A DNA stretch of 64,000 bases from Butyricicoccus_A sp963601915 (GTDB lineage Bacteria; Bacillota; Clostridia; Oscillospirales; Butyricicoccaceae): assembly GCA_963601915.1 (NCBI GenBank), contig CAVCGL010000009.1, positions 1-64,000 of the forward strand, written 5' to 3'. Shown in pieces: positions 1 to 8,388 of the stretch (within the stretch, counting starts at the first letter, position 1; every line of letters begins with the position of its first letter). A program made the position numbers and the translations under genes. Below the pieces are notes generated by a model, which had not been told where the DNA came from, ran no database searches, and saw only the letters and a list, made by a program, of their open reading frames with translations.

Positions 1-90
1 ACAGGATTCATACCGTTCAGATCGCTTAATTTTTATTTTTGTCTAACAAATGGGGTTCACTTCAAAGGACGGCTTTCTTTTGCGATCTTC

Positions 91-2307
91 TCACTCGAGC
101 AGGGTCATCTGTCCCTTGTCCTCGTCCTTGAGCAGCGCGCCAATAGACGGAATCGAGTGCGAAATATATCGTTTTGGCTGAGCAAATGCCAGCTCTATCG
201 CATAACATGCGTGTGTAATGGTGTGACTGCCGCGCAGTACCATTGCCTGCACGCCGACTGTCGTTCTCGTCGATTTTGCCGGAATCACAGAGGTATTGAT
301 CGTCAGTGCTCTGCCATTCGTCGCAAACAGGGTGATGTCGCAATCCTGCGAGAAGTGGAAAAATGCCTTGGCAGGAGAGCGATCAGAATAGGCACCGGTC
401 AGGCGGCGGCGATTGGTCTTTGTGGCGAAGCCTGCCAGCTCAAAGCGGGCCGCCTTGCCGTTTTCAAAGACAACGACCATGCTTCCGGTGTAGTCACCGG
501 GCAGCAGCATAAATACCGGCTGCTCCTCGGCATCCATTTCCAGCTTGGACGGCAGATAATCGCCGAGCACACTCGCCTTGCTGTCATCAAAGTCATACAA
601 ATGCGCTTTATATGCCTGCTGCTTGTTGGTCAGGAAGATCACTTCCTGCTTATTGGTGGCATCCAGCGTCTGGAACAGCGCATCGCCATCTTTGAACTTC
701 TGATCCGATGCACCGCGCAGGCTCTGCGAGGTAATCTTCTTAAAATATCCTTCCTTAGACAGGAACAGATGCACCGGATAGTCCTCAATGTGGTCTTCTT
801 CTTCAAATCGTTCGAGCTTATCCGCTTCCAGAATGTCCGAACGGCGCGGAGACGGATATTTTTTGATAATATTCTCCAGCTCTCGAATGATGACGCGGCG
901 CACCTTGGCATCGCTCTTGAGCAGGTTCTCCAAGCGGGAAATCTCTTTTTCCAGCTCTTCCGTCTCGGACAGACGCTTGAGAATGTATTCTCGGTTGATA
1001 TGGCGCAGACGAATTTCCGCAATATACTCCGCCTGCTTTTCATCAATGCCAAAGCCGTCTATCAGGTTTGGAACGACATCCGCATCTTTTTCTGTGTTGC
1101 GAATGATGGCAATGGCCTTGTCAATATCCAGCAAAATGGTCTTGAGACCGTGCAGCAGATGCAGTTTTTCCCGCTTCTTTGCCAAATCATAGCGAATGGT
1201 GCGTTTTTTGCACTCCGTGCGCCATTTGGTCCACTCCTCCAAAATGCTGCGCACGCCGAGTACCTTCGGCATTCCCTGAATCAGCACATTGAAGTTGCAG
1301 GAACAGCTGTCCATGAGCGGTGTCATCTGCATCAGGCGATCCATCAGCTTATCCGGATCGGCACCGCGCTTGAGATCAATCGCCAGCTTAAGACCGGACA
1401 AATCACTCTCATCTCGAATATCCGAGATTTCCCGGACCTTGCCGCTCTTGACGAGATCTGCCAGCTTATCAATAATTGCCTCGATGGTCGTTGTATACGG
1501 AATCTGATACACTTCGATCAGATTTTCCGATTTGATATACTTCCATTTGGAGCGAATTTTGAACGAGCCGCGGCCCGTATCATAGATCTTCTGCATCTGG
1601 GCGCGGTCGAGAATAATTTCTCCTCCGGTCGGAAAGTCCGGTGCCGGCAGCGTCGCCATCAAATCGCAGTTGTTGTCTTCGATATAGGCAATCGTCGTGC
1701 GGCAGACCTCTTCGAGATTGAAGCCGCAAAAGCTGCTCGCCATGCCGACAGCGATACCGGTGTTGGCAGACACCAGAATATTCGGGAACGTCGTCGGAAG
1801 CAGCGTCGGCTCCTTCATCTCGCCGTCATAGTTGTCCACAAAGTCTACGGCATCATCGTCAATCTCGCGGAACAGCTCCGCACAGATTTTATCCAGCTTT
1901 GCCTCGGTATAACGCGAAGCTGCATATGCCATGTCGCGCGAATACACCTTGCCAAAGTTGCCCTTGGAATCGACAAACGGCGTCAAAAGCGCCTCATTGC
2001 CGCGCGTCAGACGAACCATGGTCTCATAAATTGCCGCATCGCCATGCGGATTCAGCTTCATGGTCTGACCGACAATATTTGCCGACTTGGTGCGGTTGGC
2101 ACCCATCAGACCCATTTTATACATTGTGTAAAGCAGCTTGCGGTGTGACGGCTTGAATCCGTCCAGCTCCGGAATTGCACGCGATACAATGACACTCATT
2201 GCATACGGCATGTAATTCTCGCGCAGCGTTTCTGTAATGCGCTGTGCGGTCGGCTCAAGCGGATGATATTCCTTTACCGGCTGCTGTTTGCTCTTTTTCT
2301 TTGCCAT
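91..2307 (-). CDS. parC: Type II DNA topoisomerase subunit A (ParC/GyrA-like)
   Basis: This is the 738-residue DNA-cleaving subunit of a type II topoisomerase, which cuts and reseals both strands while the partner subunit hydrolyses ATP. The breakage-reunion domain is recognisable from about residue 22 (PYAMSVIVSRAIPELDG, KPSHRKLLYTM). The catalytic tyrosine is Tyr133 in AASRYTEAKL, followed by KEPTLLPTTFPNILV and GIAVGMAS. The C-terminal 250 residues are likely the DNA-wrapping repeats, though no clear GyrA box is visible. It starts 30 bases after the ParE-like gene, so the two are probably co-transcribed and form one A2B2 enzyme. Motifs differ from textbook GyrA (KPSHRK for KPVHRR, AASRYTE for AAMRYTE), which fits the divergent second pair found in Clostridia. 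Assignment to ParC rather than GyrA is by that divergence only. Confidence 0.88.
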   Translation of the reverse strand: MAKKKSKQQPVKEYHPLEPTAQRITETLRENYMPYAMSVIVSRAIPELDGFKPSHRKLLYTMYKMGLMGANRTKSANIVGQTMKLNPHGDAAIYETMVRLTRGNEALLTPFVDSKGNFGKVYSRDMAYAASRYTEAKLDKICAELFREIDDDAVDFVDNYDGEMKEPTLLPTTFPNILVSANTGIAVGMASSFCGFNLEEVCRTTIAYIEDNNCDLMATLPAPDFPTGGEIILDRAQMQKIYDTGRGSFKIRSKWKYIKSENLIEVYQIPYTTTIEAIIDKLADLVKSGKVREISDIRDESDLSGLKLAIDLKRGADPDKLMDRLMQMTPLMDSCSCNFNVLIQGMPKVLGVRSILEEWTKWRTECKKRTIRYDLAKKREKLHLLHGLKTILLDIDKAIAIIRNTEKDADVVPNLIDGFGIDEKQAEYIAEIRLRHINREYILKRLSETEELEKEISRLENLLKSDAKVRRVIIRELENIIKKYPSPRRSDILEADKLERFEEEDHIEDYPVHLFLSKEGYFKKITSQSLRGASDQKFKDGDALFQTLDATNKQEVIFLTNKQQAYKAHLYDFDDSKASVLGDYLPSKLEMDAEEQPVFMLLPGDYTGSMVVVFENGKAARFELAGFATKTNRRRLTGAYSDRSPAKAFFHFSQDCDITLFATNGRALTINTSVIPAKSTRTTVGVQAMVLRGSHTITHACYAIELAFAQPKRYISHSIPSIGALLKDEDKGQMTLLE

Positions 2308-2337
2308 GTCAGGAAAAAACTACCTTTCCAAGTATTT

Positions 2338-4329
2338 TTACGAAATATCCGCGAATTCTAAATACTGCCAGCCATTTTCGGCAATGTATTCCTTTCGTCC
2401 GGACAGATTTTCACCGAGCAGCAGATCAAACATTTCGCTCGTCGCCGCGGCATCCTCCGGCATCACGCGAATCAGGCGGCGGCTCTCCGGATTCATGGTG
2501 GTCTCCCACATCATATCCGCCTCGTTCTCGCCGAGACCCTTCGAGCGCTGAATCGTATACTTTTTGCCGTCCAGCTGCTTGAGCACCTCTGCTTTTTCGC
2601 TCTCATCGAAAGCAAAATACGATTTGCCGCGGCATTCAATCTCATACAGCGGAGATTCCGCGATGTATACATATCCCTCTTCAATCAGCGTCGGCGTCAG
2701 ACGGTACAGCATCGTCAGCACCAGCGTGCGAATCTGGAAGCCATCGACATCGGCATCGGTGCAGATAATGACCTTGTTCCAGCGCAGATTATCCAGCGAA
2801 AAATTGGACAGCTCCTTGTTGGACTTGGATTTCACCTCTACGCCGCAGCCCAGCACCTTGAGCAGATCCGTAATAATATCGCTCTTGAAAATCTTGTCAT
2901 AGTCCGCCTTGAGACAGTTCAAAATCTTGCCGCGGATCGGCATAATTGCCTGAAATTCCGAATCGCGTCCCTGCTTGCACGAACCCAGCGCAGAATCGCC
3001 CTCCACGATGTACAATTCGCGGCGCGACACATCCTTGGTGCGGCAGTCCACAAATTTCTGTACGCGATTGGCAAGATCCAAATTGCCGGTGAGCTTTTTC
3101 TTGATGTTCAGACGAGCCTTTTCCGCCTGCTCGCGCGAACGCTTGTTGATGAGAATCTGCTCGGCAATCTTATCCGCTTCCGCCTTGTTTTCAATAAAGT
3201 AAATCTCCAGACCGGAGCGCAGGAATTCTGTCATTGCCTCCTGAATAAACTTATTGGTAATGGCTTTCTTGGTCTGGTTCTCATAGGAAGTATATGTCGA
3301 GAAACAGCTGGTCACAAAAATCAAGCTGTCCGACACATCCTGAAAGGAGATGCGTCCTTCGTTTTTATTGTATCTGTTGTTCTGCTTGAGATAGGCATCA
3401 ATCGCAGAGACAAACGCCGAGCGAACCGCCTTGTCCGGCGAGCCACCGTATTCCAGCCACGAAGAGTTGTGATAATACTCCAGCCGCGAAATGCTGGACG
3501 AAAAGCAAAACGCACAGTTGAGCAGCACTTTATACTCCGGCTTATCCGAGCGATCCTTGCCGCGCCGCTCACCGGTCAAAAACTGTACGGATGTCAGTGC
3601 TTTGTCCTCGGCGATCTCTGTGACATAGTCACTGATGCCGTTTTCATAATAAAATTCGGTCTCTTTGATGCCTTCCGGCGTCTCATTGCGGAAAATAAAC
3701 CGCAGCTTCGGATTGACAACCGCCTGTCGCTTGAGTACATCCAGATAATAGGTTTCCGGAATCTGAATGTCCGTAAAGACTTCTAAATCTGGACGCCAGC
3801 GAATGGTCGTGCCGGTTTCCCCGCCGGTGTACTTTTTCTTTTTGAAACCGGTCTTTGTGCCCGTGCAATTTTCGCCTTTTTCAAAATGCAGGCTATATTC
3901 CGTGCCGTCACGGCGCACAGTGACGTCCATATATTCCGATGAATACTGCGTGGCGCAGGTGCCCAGACCGTTGAGACCCAGCGAGAACTCGTAGTTGTCT
4001 CCGCCGTTGTTTTCATACTTGCCGCCAGCATACATCTCGCAGAATACCAGCTCCCAGTTGTATCGTTTTTCCTTCGAGTTATAATCGACCGGAATACCGC
4101 GGCCGTGATCCTCTACTTCAATGGAATGGTCGGCATAGCGGGTGACAATGATCTCATTGCCGTAGCCCTCACGCGCTTCATCTATGGAATTGGACAATAT
4201 TTCAAATACTGCATGTTGGCAGCCGTCCAGACTGTCCGAGCCGAAAATAACGCCCGGACGCTTGCGAACACGGTCAGCGCCCTTGAGGGCAGAGATGCTC
4301 TCATTGCCGTATTGACTGTTCTTTTTCAT
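2338..4329 (-). CDS. parE: Type II DNA topoisomerase subunit B (ParE/GyrB-like)
   Basis: This is the 663-residue ATPase and TOPRIM subunit paired with the gene that follows. The GHKL ATP site shows NSIDEA (residues 47-52) and VEDHGRGIPVD, but the usual GLHGVG lid reads GLNGLGTCATQ. The TOPRIM part has YIVEGDSALGS (normally EGDSAGGS) and the metal motif CTDADVDG. ATG at 4329 is chosen because GGAG lies 8 bases upstream; an in-frame codon at 4380 would add 17 residues without a binding site. A consensus promoter at 4410-4438 fits a leader of about 75 bases. The changes in otherwise invariant loops suggest a divergent enzyme, but the metal-binding aspartates and the ATP-site asparagine remain, so it is probably active. 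Confidence 0.88.
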   Translation of the reverse strand: MKKNSQYGNESISALKGADRVRKRPGVIFGSDSLDGCQHAVFEILSNSIDEAREGYGNEIIVTRYADHSIEVEDHGRGIPVDYNSKEKRYNWELVFCEMYAGGKYENNGGDNYEFSLGLNGLGTCATQYSSEYMDVTVRRDGTEYSLHFEKGENCTGTKTGFKKKKYTGGETGTTIRWRPDLEVFTDIQIPETYYLDVLKRQAVVNPKLRFIFRNETPEGIKETEFYYENGISDYVTEIAEDKALTSVQFLTGERRGKDRSDKPEYKVLLNCAFCFSSSISRLEYYHNSSWLEYGGSPDKAVRSAFVSAIDAYLKQNNRYNKNEGRISFQDVSDSLIFVTSCFSTYTSYENQTKKAITNKFIQEAMTEFLRSGLEIYFIENKAEADKIAEQILINKRSREQAEKARLNIKKKLTGNLDLANRVQKFVDCRTKDVSRRELYIVEGDSALGSCKQGRDSEFQAIMPIRGKILNCLKADYDKIFKSDIITDLLKVLGCGVEVKSKSNKELSNFSLDNLRWNKVIICTDADVDGFQIRTLVLTMLYRLTPTLIEEGYVYIAESPLYEIECRGKSYFAFDESEKAEVLKQLDGKKYTIQRSKGLGENEADMMWETTMNPESRRLIRVMPEDAAATSEMFDLLLGENLSGRKEYIAENGWQYLEFADIS

Positions 4330-4409
4330 GGTAACAACTCCAAAATCATAACTTTTTTCCTCATTGGGCTTCGTGCACATGTCGTTCTCATTCAGCCCGA
4401 ATACTCGGT

Positions 4410-4438
4410 ATTATAGCGCAAAACTGTTCACTCGTCAA
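4410..4438 (-). promoter_or_regulatory. Sigma-A-type promoter of the topoisomerase operon
   Basis: On the minus strand, TTGACG (4433-4438) and TATAAT (4410-4415) are separated by exactly 17 bases. It lies about 80 bases upstream of the ParE-like start. A small CCGA/TCGG dyad (4397-4408) sits at the expected transcription start. Confidence 0.75.
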
Positions 4439-4444
4439 ATCATG

Positions 4445-4479
4445 CACAAAAAATCTGACCTCAATGCATGAGGTCAGAT
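4445..4479 (-). terminator. Intrinsic terminator of the small membrane protein gene
   Basis: A perfect 10-bp stem (4453-4462 with 4470-4479, 7-base loop) is followed on the minus strand by a run of six T. It lies just after the stop of the gene at 4494-4871 and isolates it from the topoisomerase operon. Confidence 0.85.
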
Positions 4480-4493
4480 CCAACATTTCCCTG

Positions 4494-4871
4494 TTATTTC
4501 TTGTTTGCTCTGGCTTTTTCCGCCGCAGCACGCTGCTGCTTTGCCTTTTGCCGCTCGTATTTCTCGCGGAATTTTTTCATCTTTTCCTGCCAGAAATAAT
4601 TGGCAATGATGTACAGCACCAGCATGACAAATGCCAGCACCAACGTTACCGTCTCAAAGGTATTGCCCCAGCCGCTGTAGCTTGCCACGAGCTTTTTCAG
4701 CAGTGTCGGTCCCAGCAGCGTCACCAGCCAGACAACCACCGTCACACTGAGCACAGCCTTTTGCAGCTTGTATAGTGCCGGATAAACCTGTCGGCATTCC
4801 TCGGTAATGCGTCGTTCGTCGCTCACCCAGATGCCGTCTGCTTCTCGTGCCTTTTTTTCTTTCTTGCTCAT
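4494..4871 (-). CDS. Small two-helix membrane protein of unknown function
   Basis: I do not recognise a family for this 125-residue protein. It has a charged N-terminus, two hydrophobic segments (about 41-61 and 77-97), and a very basic, coiled-coil-like tail rich in Lys, Arg, Ala and Gln. By charge rule the tail is probably cytoplasmic. It is monocistronic: its own -10 element (TATACT, 4923-4928) and its own terminator flank it. An 18-bp perfect palindrome lies between promoter and start, which suggests direct control by a dimeric repressor. The Shine-Dalgarno is only moderate (purine-rich AGGAAGAGAG). Confidence 0.7.
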   Translation of the reverse strand: MSKKEKKAREADGIWVSDERRITEECRQVYPALYKLQKAVLSVTVVVWLVTLLGPTLLKKLVASYSGWGNTFETVTLVLAFVMLVLYIIANYFWQEKMKKFREKYERQKAKQQRAAAEKARANKK

Positions 4872-4897
4872 CCGTTCTCTTCTCTCTTCCTATAGAC

Positions 4898-4915
4898 TTT
4901 GGAATGCATTCCAAA
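4898..4915. promoter_or_regulatory. 18-bp perfect palindrome, putative operator
   Basis: TTTGGAATGCATTCCAAA reads identically on both strands. It lies immediately downstream of a -10 hexamer (TATACT, 4923-4928 minus strand), covering the expected transcription start of the 4494-4871 gene. That position is typical of a repressor operator. It does not match the clostridial LexA box, and the regulator is unknown. Confidence 0.5.
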
Positions 4916-4989
4916 CACGTTTAGTATATCATACCTGAGCAAAAAAGAACATCACATCGCTGTGTTTTTTGCAATTCCTTCACAAATGC

Positions 4990-5196
4990 TCAGCGGAGAA
5001 TGATCTCCTCCGGCTCCTCGCCATCTTCTTCGTCCTCATCACAGATGTCCGCGCCGTCATCGCCGAATGAGCTGTTTGTGTTGTTGCTGCAAATCGAGAT
5101 GCGCACGCCATGCTTTACCGGCGCGAGAAAGATGCCAACCAGAACACCAAAGCACAGCCAAGCCATGGCGCGGAAGAATTTTTCTGATCTGCTCAT
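4990..5196 (-). CDS. Small single-span membrane protein with acidic tail
   Basis: This 68-residue protein has one hydrophobic segment (about residues 10-26, AMAWLCFGVLVGIFLAP) followed by a short basic stretch and a strongly acidic C-terminus (DEDEEDGEEPEE). AGGAGG lies 8 bases before the ATG, and a good promoter sits at 5244-5272. No family is recognised. The N-terminal pattern resembles small Firmicutes envelope-associated proteins that anchor by one helix near the N-terminus. The conserved-looking start and strong translation signals support it as real. Confidence 0.65.
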   Translation of the reverse strand: MSRSEKFFRAMAWLCFGVLVGIFLAPVKHGVRISICSNNTNSSFGDDGADICDEDEEDGEEPEEIILR

Positions 5197-5243
5197 AGTC
5201 TTGTCCTCCTATTTTCAGACACACTGTCCAATTAGATAGTTTC

Positions 5244-5272
5244 AGTATAGCACAAGTCGCGCAAAAACGCAA
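5244..5272 (-). promoter_or_regulatory. Promoter of the 68-residue membrane protein gene
   Basis: TTGCGT (5267-5272) and TATACT (5244-5249) are spaced by 17 bases on the minus strand. The -35 overlaps the T-run of the upstream terminator, so transcription restarts directly where the previous unit ends. Confidence 0.65.
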
Positions 5273-5310
5273 AAAAGAATACGGCCCTCCCGTGCAGGGA
5301 AAGCCGTATT
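5271..5310 (-). terminator. Intrinsic terminator, 3' end of the candidate RNA unit
   Basis: An 8-bp outer stem (AATACGGC/GCCGTATT) with an inner CCC/GGG pairing is followed on the minus strand by a run of T (5271-5276). It lies about 140 bases beyond the rpsU terminator and therefore ends a separate transcript or a read-through product. Confidence 0.75.
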
Positions 5311-5443
5311 GCGTGCATCCGGCGGCACAGAGACCGGACGGGGTTTCTGTGATTGGAGCATCCTCCGGCGTCTGCCGGATGCGGTTGGATTCTGTTCCGA
5401 ACTCAGTTTGCCCGAAACCGGCGAAAGTATGCGCCGTTCGGGC
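5282..5443 (-). ncRNA. Candidate structured small RNA downstream of rpsU
   Basis: This 160-base stretch lies between two intrinsic terminators and has no convincing reading frame. On the minus strand it can form a hairpin GCCCGAA/TTCGGGC with inner GGCG/CGCC (5411-5443), a long-range 9-bp pairing GCATCCGGC/GCCGGATGC (5374-5382 with 5315-5323), and an inner CACAGA/TCTGTG stem. It ends at the terminator at 5271-5310. I could not match it to a known class such as 6S, SRP or a riboswitch, and no separate promoter was found. It may be an rpsU read-through product or a stand-alone RNA. Confidence 0.35.
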
Positions 5444-5445
5444 AT

Positions 5446-5478
5446 CAAAAAACACCGGAACAGTTTCCCATTCCGGTG
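5446..5478 (-). terminator. rpsU intrinsic terminator
   Basis: An 8-bp stem CACCGGAA/TTCCGGTG (5453-5460 with 5471-5478) is followed on the minus strand by six T. It begins 17 bases after the rpsU stop codon. Confidence 0.85.
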
Positions 5479-5494
5479 CTGTTTGAGCAAGTAA

Positions 5495-5674
5495 TTAATA
5501 CTTTCTTCTCTTTGCGCGAGCCGCCTCGGACTTCTTACGGCGCTTTACGCTTGGGCTCTCATAATGCTCACGCTTGCGAAGCTCGGAAAGCACACCCGCC
5601 TTTGCGCACGATCTCTTAAATCTTCTCAGTGCGCTGTCGAGAGACTCGTTTTCCTTTACGCGGATTTCCGACAT
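5495..5674 (-). CDS. rpsU: 30S ribosomal protein S21
   Basis: Translation of the minus strand from ATG at 5674 gives 59 residues beginning MSEIRVKENESLDSALRRFK and ending in a basic tail (KKSEAARAKRRKY). This is the standard bacterial S21: N-terminal V-x-E-x-E-S-L-x-x-A-L-R-R-F-K signature, the REHYE segment, and a lysine/arginine-rich C-terminus that contacts 16S rRNA near the platform. The length matches the Firmicutes family (57-60). A GGAGGGAGGG purine tract precedes the start. It is monocistronic, with a perfect consensus promoter and its own terminator. Confidence 0.97.
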   Translation of the reverse strand: MSEIRVKENESLDSALRRFKRSCAKAGVLSELRKREHYESPSVKRRKKSEAARAKRRKY

Positions 5675-5743
5675 TGTTTTCCCTCCCTCCGCGCGTTGCC
5701 AATAAACGCTTATGCTTATGCATCGGCATAATGCCGTGTATAT

Positions 5744-5772
5744 ATTATATCGTTTTCATGGTGCGGTGTCAA
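5744..5772 (-). promoter_or_regulatory. Consensus promoter of rpsU
   Basis: TTGACA (5767-5772) and TATAAT (5744-5749) are exact sigma-A consensus with a 17-base spacer on the minus strand. A dyad CATCGGCATAATGCCG (5721-5736) lies just downstream and is nearly the same as one behind the smc promoter. Confidence 0.9.
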
Positions 5773-5811
5773 GCACAAGTTTCAGAAATCTGCAAAAACC
5801 TGTACAAGTCC

Positions 5812-8337
5812 TTACTTGACAACGAGATTGATGATTTTGTTCGGTACAACGATGGATTTTACGATGTTTTTGCCGTTAATGGCGTTCTGAATCTTGCCGT
5901 CTGCCATCGCGATCTCCAGAGCCTGCTCCTTCGGGCAGTCCATCGGGAGCGTTACCTTGCCCTTGACCTTGCCGTTTACCTGAACGGCAATCGTGACGGA
6001 AGACTCTACGGTCTTGCTCTCATCGAAGCTCGGCCAAGTGTGCAGGCTGAGCAGATCCGTCTCGCCCATCATCTGCCACAGCTCTTCTGTGACGTGCGGT
6101 GCGAACGGGTTGAGCAGCGCGAGCAGGGTCTTGTACTCTGCACGGTTGACGCCCTTCTCGGTCAGCTGATTGAGCAGCGTCATCATCTGTGCAATCGCTG
6201 TGTTCATCTTCAGGTTTTCAATGTCCTCGGAAACCTTCTGAATGGTGCGGTGCATGGCAACCATATTTGCCTCGCTGTATTCGTCGCCCGGCTGTACCTT
6301 GTCAAACAGGTTCCAAATACGCTCTACAAAGCGGCGGCAGCCCTTGATTGCCTTCGGAGACCAAGCCGCGGACTTCTCGAAGTCACCGATAAACATCTCA
6401 TACAGACGCATGGTGTCTGCGCCGTACTCGTCAATGGTCTCGTCCGGGTTGACGACGTTGCCCAGAGACTTGGACATCTTGACAACCGGATGGTTTGCCA
6501 TCTCGCCGTACTTCTCTGCCAGATGCTTCTGTGCAGCTTCTTCCGAGCCGTACTCTTCGAGCAGCTTCTTCTTTTCCTCTTCCGGCAGATATGCAAAGTT
6601 GTGCGGGTTCTGACCCAGAATCATGCCGTGGCTGGTACGCTTCTTGTACGGCTCCTTGTACGGAACAACGCCGATGTCATACAGGAACTTGTGCCAGAAA
6701 CGAGAGTACAGCAGATGCAGCGTGGTGTGCTCCATGCCGCCGTTGTACCAGTCAACCGGTCCCCAATATTCCAGTGCTTCCTTGGAAGCGAGTGCGTTGT
6801 CGTTGTGCGGATCCATATAGCGCAGGAAGTACCAGGAAGAACCAGCCCACTGCGGCATGGTATCGGTCTCGCGCTTTGCCGGGCCACCGCAGCACGGACA
6901 GGTCGTATTTACCCAATCCGTCATCGGTGCCAGCGGGGATTCGCCGTCATCGGTCGGCTCGTAAGAGTCTACGTTCGGCAGCTCGAGCGGCAGCTCGGAC
7001 TCTGGTACTGGAACCCAGCCGCACTTCTCACACTGAACCAGCGGAATCGGCTCGCCCCAGTAACGCTGACGGGAGAATACCCAGTCACGCAGCTTGTAGT
7101 TGACCTTGGCATGGCCGACCTTCTTCTCGGTCAGGAATTCGGTGATTGCCTTCTTTGCCTCGTCTACGGTCATACCGTTGAGGAAGCCGGAGTTGACCAT
7201 GATGCCGGTTGCGCAGTCGGTAAATGCAGCCTCCTGTACATTGCCGCCCTTGACAACCTCAATGATCGGCAGGTCAAATGCCTTGGCAAAATCCCAGTCG
7301 CGGTCATCGTGTGCCGGTACTGCCATGATGGCACCGGTGCCATAGCTCATCAGAACATAGTCGGAAACGAAGATCGGAATCTCCATGTTGTTGACCGGAT
7401 TGATGGCGCGAACGCCGTCCAGCTTCACGCCGGTCTTCTCCTTGACCAGCTCGGTGCGCTCGAAATCAGACTTGCGTGCTGCTTCCTCGCGGTAGGCGCG
7501 CACTGCATCAATGTTGCTCAGCTTGTCTGCCCACTTTTCAATCACCGGATGCTCCGGAGAGATAACCATGTACGTTGCGCCGAACAGAGTATCCGGACGG
7601 GTGGTGTAAATGGTCAGGGTGTCGCCCTCGGTGGTCTGGAAGTCAACTTCCGCACCGGTAGAACGGCCAATCCAGTTCTTCTGCTGGGTCTTGACTCGCT
7701 CGATGTAATCGACATCGTCCAAATCGTCGATCAGACGCTGTGCATACTCGGTAATCTTGAGCATCCACTGGCTCTTATCCTTGCGGATCACCTCGCTGCC
7801 GCAGCGCTCGCAAACGCCGTTGACAACCTCTTCGTTTGCCAGTACACACTTACAGCTGGTGCACCAGTTTACTGCCATTTCCTTCTTGTATGCCAGTCCC
7901 TTCTTGAACAGCTGCAGGAAGATCCACTGTGTCCACTTGTAGTAGCTCGGGTCAGTGGTGTTGATCTCGCGGCTCCAGTCGAAGGACAGACCCAGCGCCT
8001 TGAGCTGGCTCTTAAAGCGAGCGACATTGCGCTTGGTAACCTCTGCCGGATGCACGTGGTTCTTGATGGCAAAGTTCTCGGTCGGCAGGCCGAATGCATC
8101 CCAGCCCATCGGGTACAGCACGTTGTAGCCCTGCATACGGCGCTTTCTTGCGACAATGTCCAGAGCGGTGTAGGAACGCGGATGGCCTACATGCAGGCCA
8201 GCGCCGGACGGATACGGAAATTCAACCAGCGCATAAAACTTCGGCTTGGTATAATCCGTTGTTGCAGCAAAAGCCTGCTTGTCATCCCAAGCCTTTTGCC
8301 ACTTTGCTTCAATGGATTTAAAATCGTATTTTTCCAA
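5812..8337 (-). CDS. leuS: Leucyl-tRNA synthetase
   Basis: This class I synthetase charges tRNA-Leu with leucine using ATP. The 841-residue product carries the HIGH-type motif HVGH at 49-52 (FPYPSGAGLHVGHP), the CP1 editing domain with TTRPDTLFGATYMV and a Cys-pair zinc ribbon (CTSCKC...CERCGS), the WAGSSWYFLRY segment, and KMSKS at 620-624. A TTG at 8337 is preferred as start: GGGAG lies 8 bases upstream and the protein then begins MEKYDFKSIEAKWQ, like other LeuRS. An ATG at 8352 overlaps that GGGAG and has no binding site. It follows rsfS closely. No T-box was seen. Confidence 0.97.
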   Translation of the reverse strand: MEKYDFKSIEAKWQKAWDDKQAFAATTDYTKPKFYALVEFPYPSGAGLHVGHPRSYTALDIVARKRRMQGYNVLYPMGWDAFGLPTENFAIKNHVHPAEVTKRNVARFKSQLKALGLSFDWSREINTTDPSYYKWTQWIFLQLFKKGLAYKKEMAVNWCTSCKCVLANEEVVNGVCERCGSEVIRKDKSQWMLKITEYAQRLIDDLDDVDYIERVKTQQKNWIGRSTGAEVDFQTTEGDTLTIYTTRPDTLFGATYMVISPEHPVIEKWADKLSNIDAVRAYREEAARKSDFERTELVKEKTGVKLDGVRAINPVNNMEIPIFVSDYVLMSYGTGAIMAVPAHDDRDWDFAKAFDLPIIEVVKGGNVQEAAFTDCATGIMVNSGFLNGMTVDEAKKAITEFLTEKKVGHAKVNYKLRDWVFSRQRYWGEPIPLVQCEKCGWVPVPESELPLELPNVDSYEPTDDGESPLAPMTDWVNTTCPCCGGPAKRETDTMPQWAGSSWYFLRYMDPHNDNALASKEALEYWGPVDWYNGGMEHTTLHLLYSRFWHKFLYDIGVVPYKEPYKKRTSHGMILGQNPHNFAYLPEEEKKKLLEEYGSEEAAQKHLAEKYGEMANHPVVKMSKSLGNVVNPDETIDEYGADTMRLYEMFIGDFEKSAAWSPKAIKGCRRFVERIWNLFDKVQPGDEYSEANMVAMHRTIQKVSEDIENLKMNTAIAQMMTLLNQLTEKGVNRAEYKTLLALLNPFAPHVTEELWQMMGETDLLSLHTWPSFDESKTVESSVTIAVQVNGKVKGKVTLPMDCPKEQALEIAMADGKIQNAINGKNIVKSIVVPNKIINLVVK

Positions 8338-8388
8338 TGTTATGGCTCCCATCTTACAATTTGATCTATGCGAAAAAATATGCAGTAT

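Noticed and set aside
1..90. Possible gene end or terminator at the left edge
   Set aside because: The 90 bases are AT-rich with no hairpin followed by a T run and no frame; nothing can be supported.
157..2148. Long open frame on the plus strand opposite the ParC-like gene
   Set aside because: It is antisense to a clear housekeeping gene, has no family motif, and arises from the GC-biased codon use of the true frame. Similar long plus-strand frames opposite leuS (5629-8364), fusA-like, argH and others were rejected for the same reason.
4898..4915. Palindrome considered as a LexA/SOS box
   Set aside because: Firmicutes LexA boxes have GAAC-N4-GTTC type arms; this site has GGAAT-GC-ATTCC arms.
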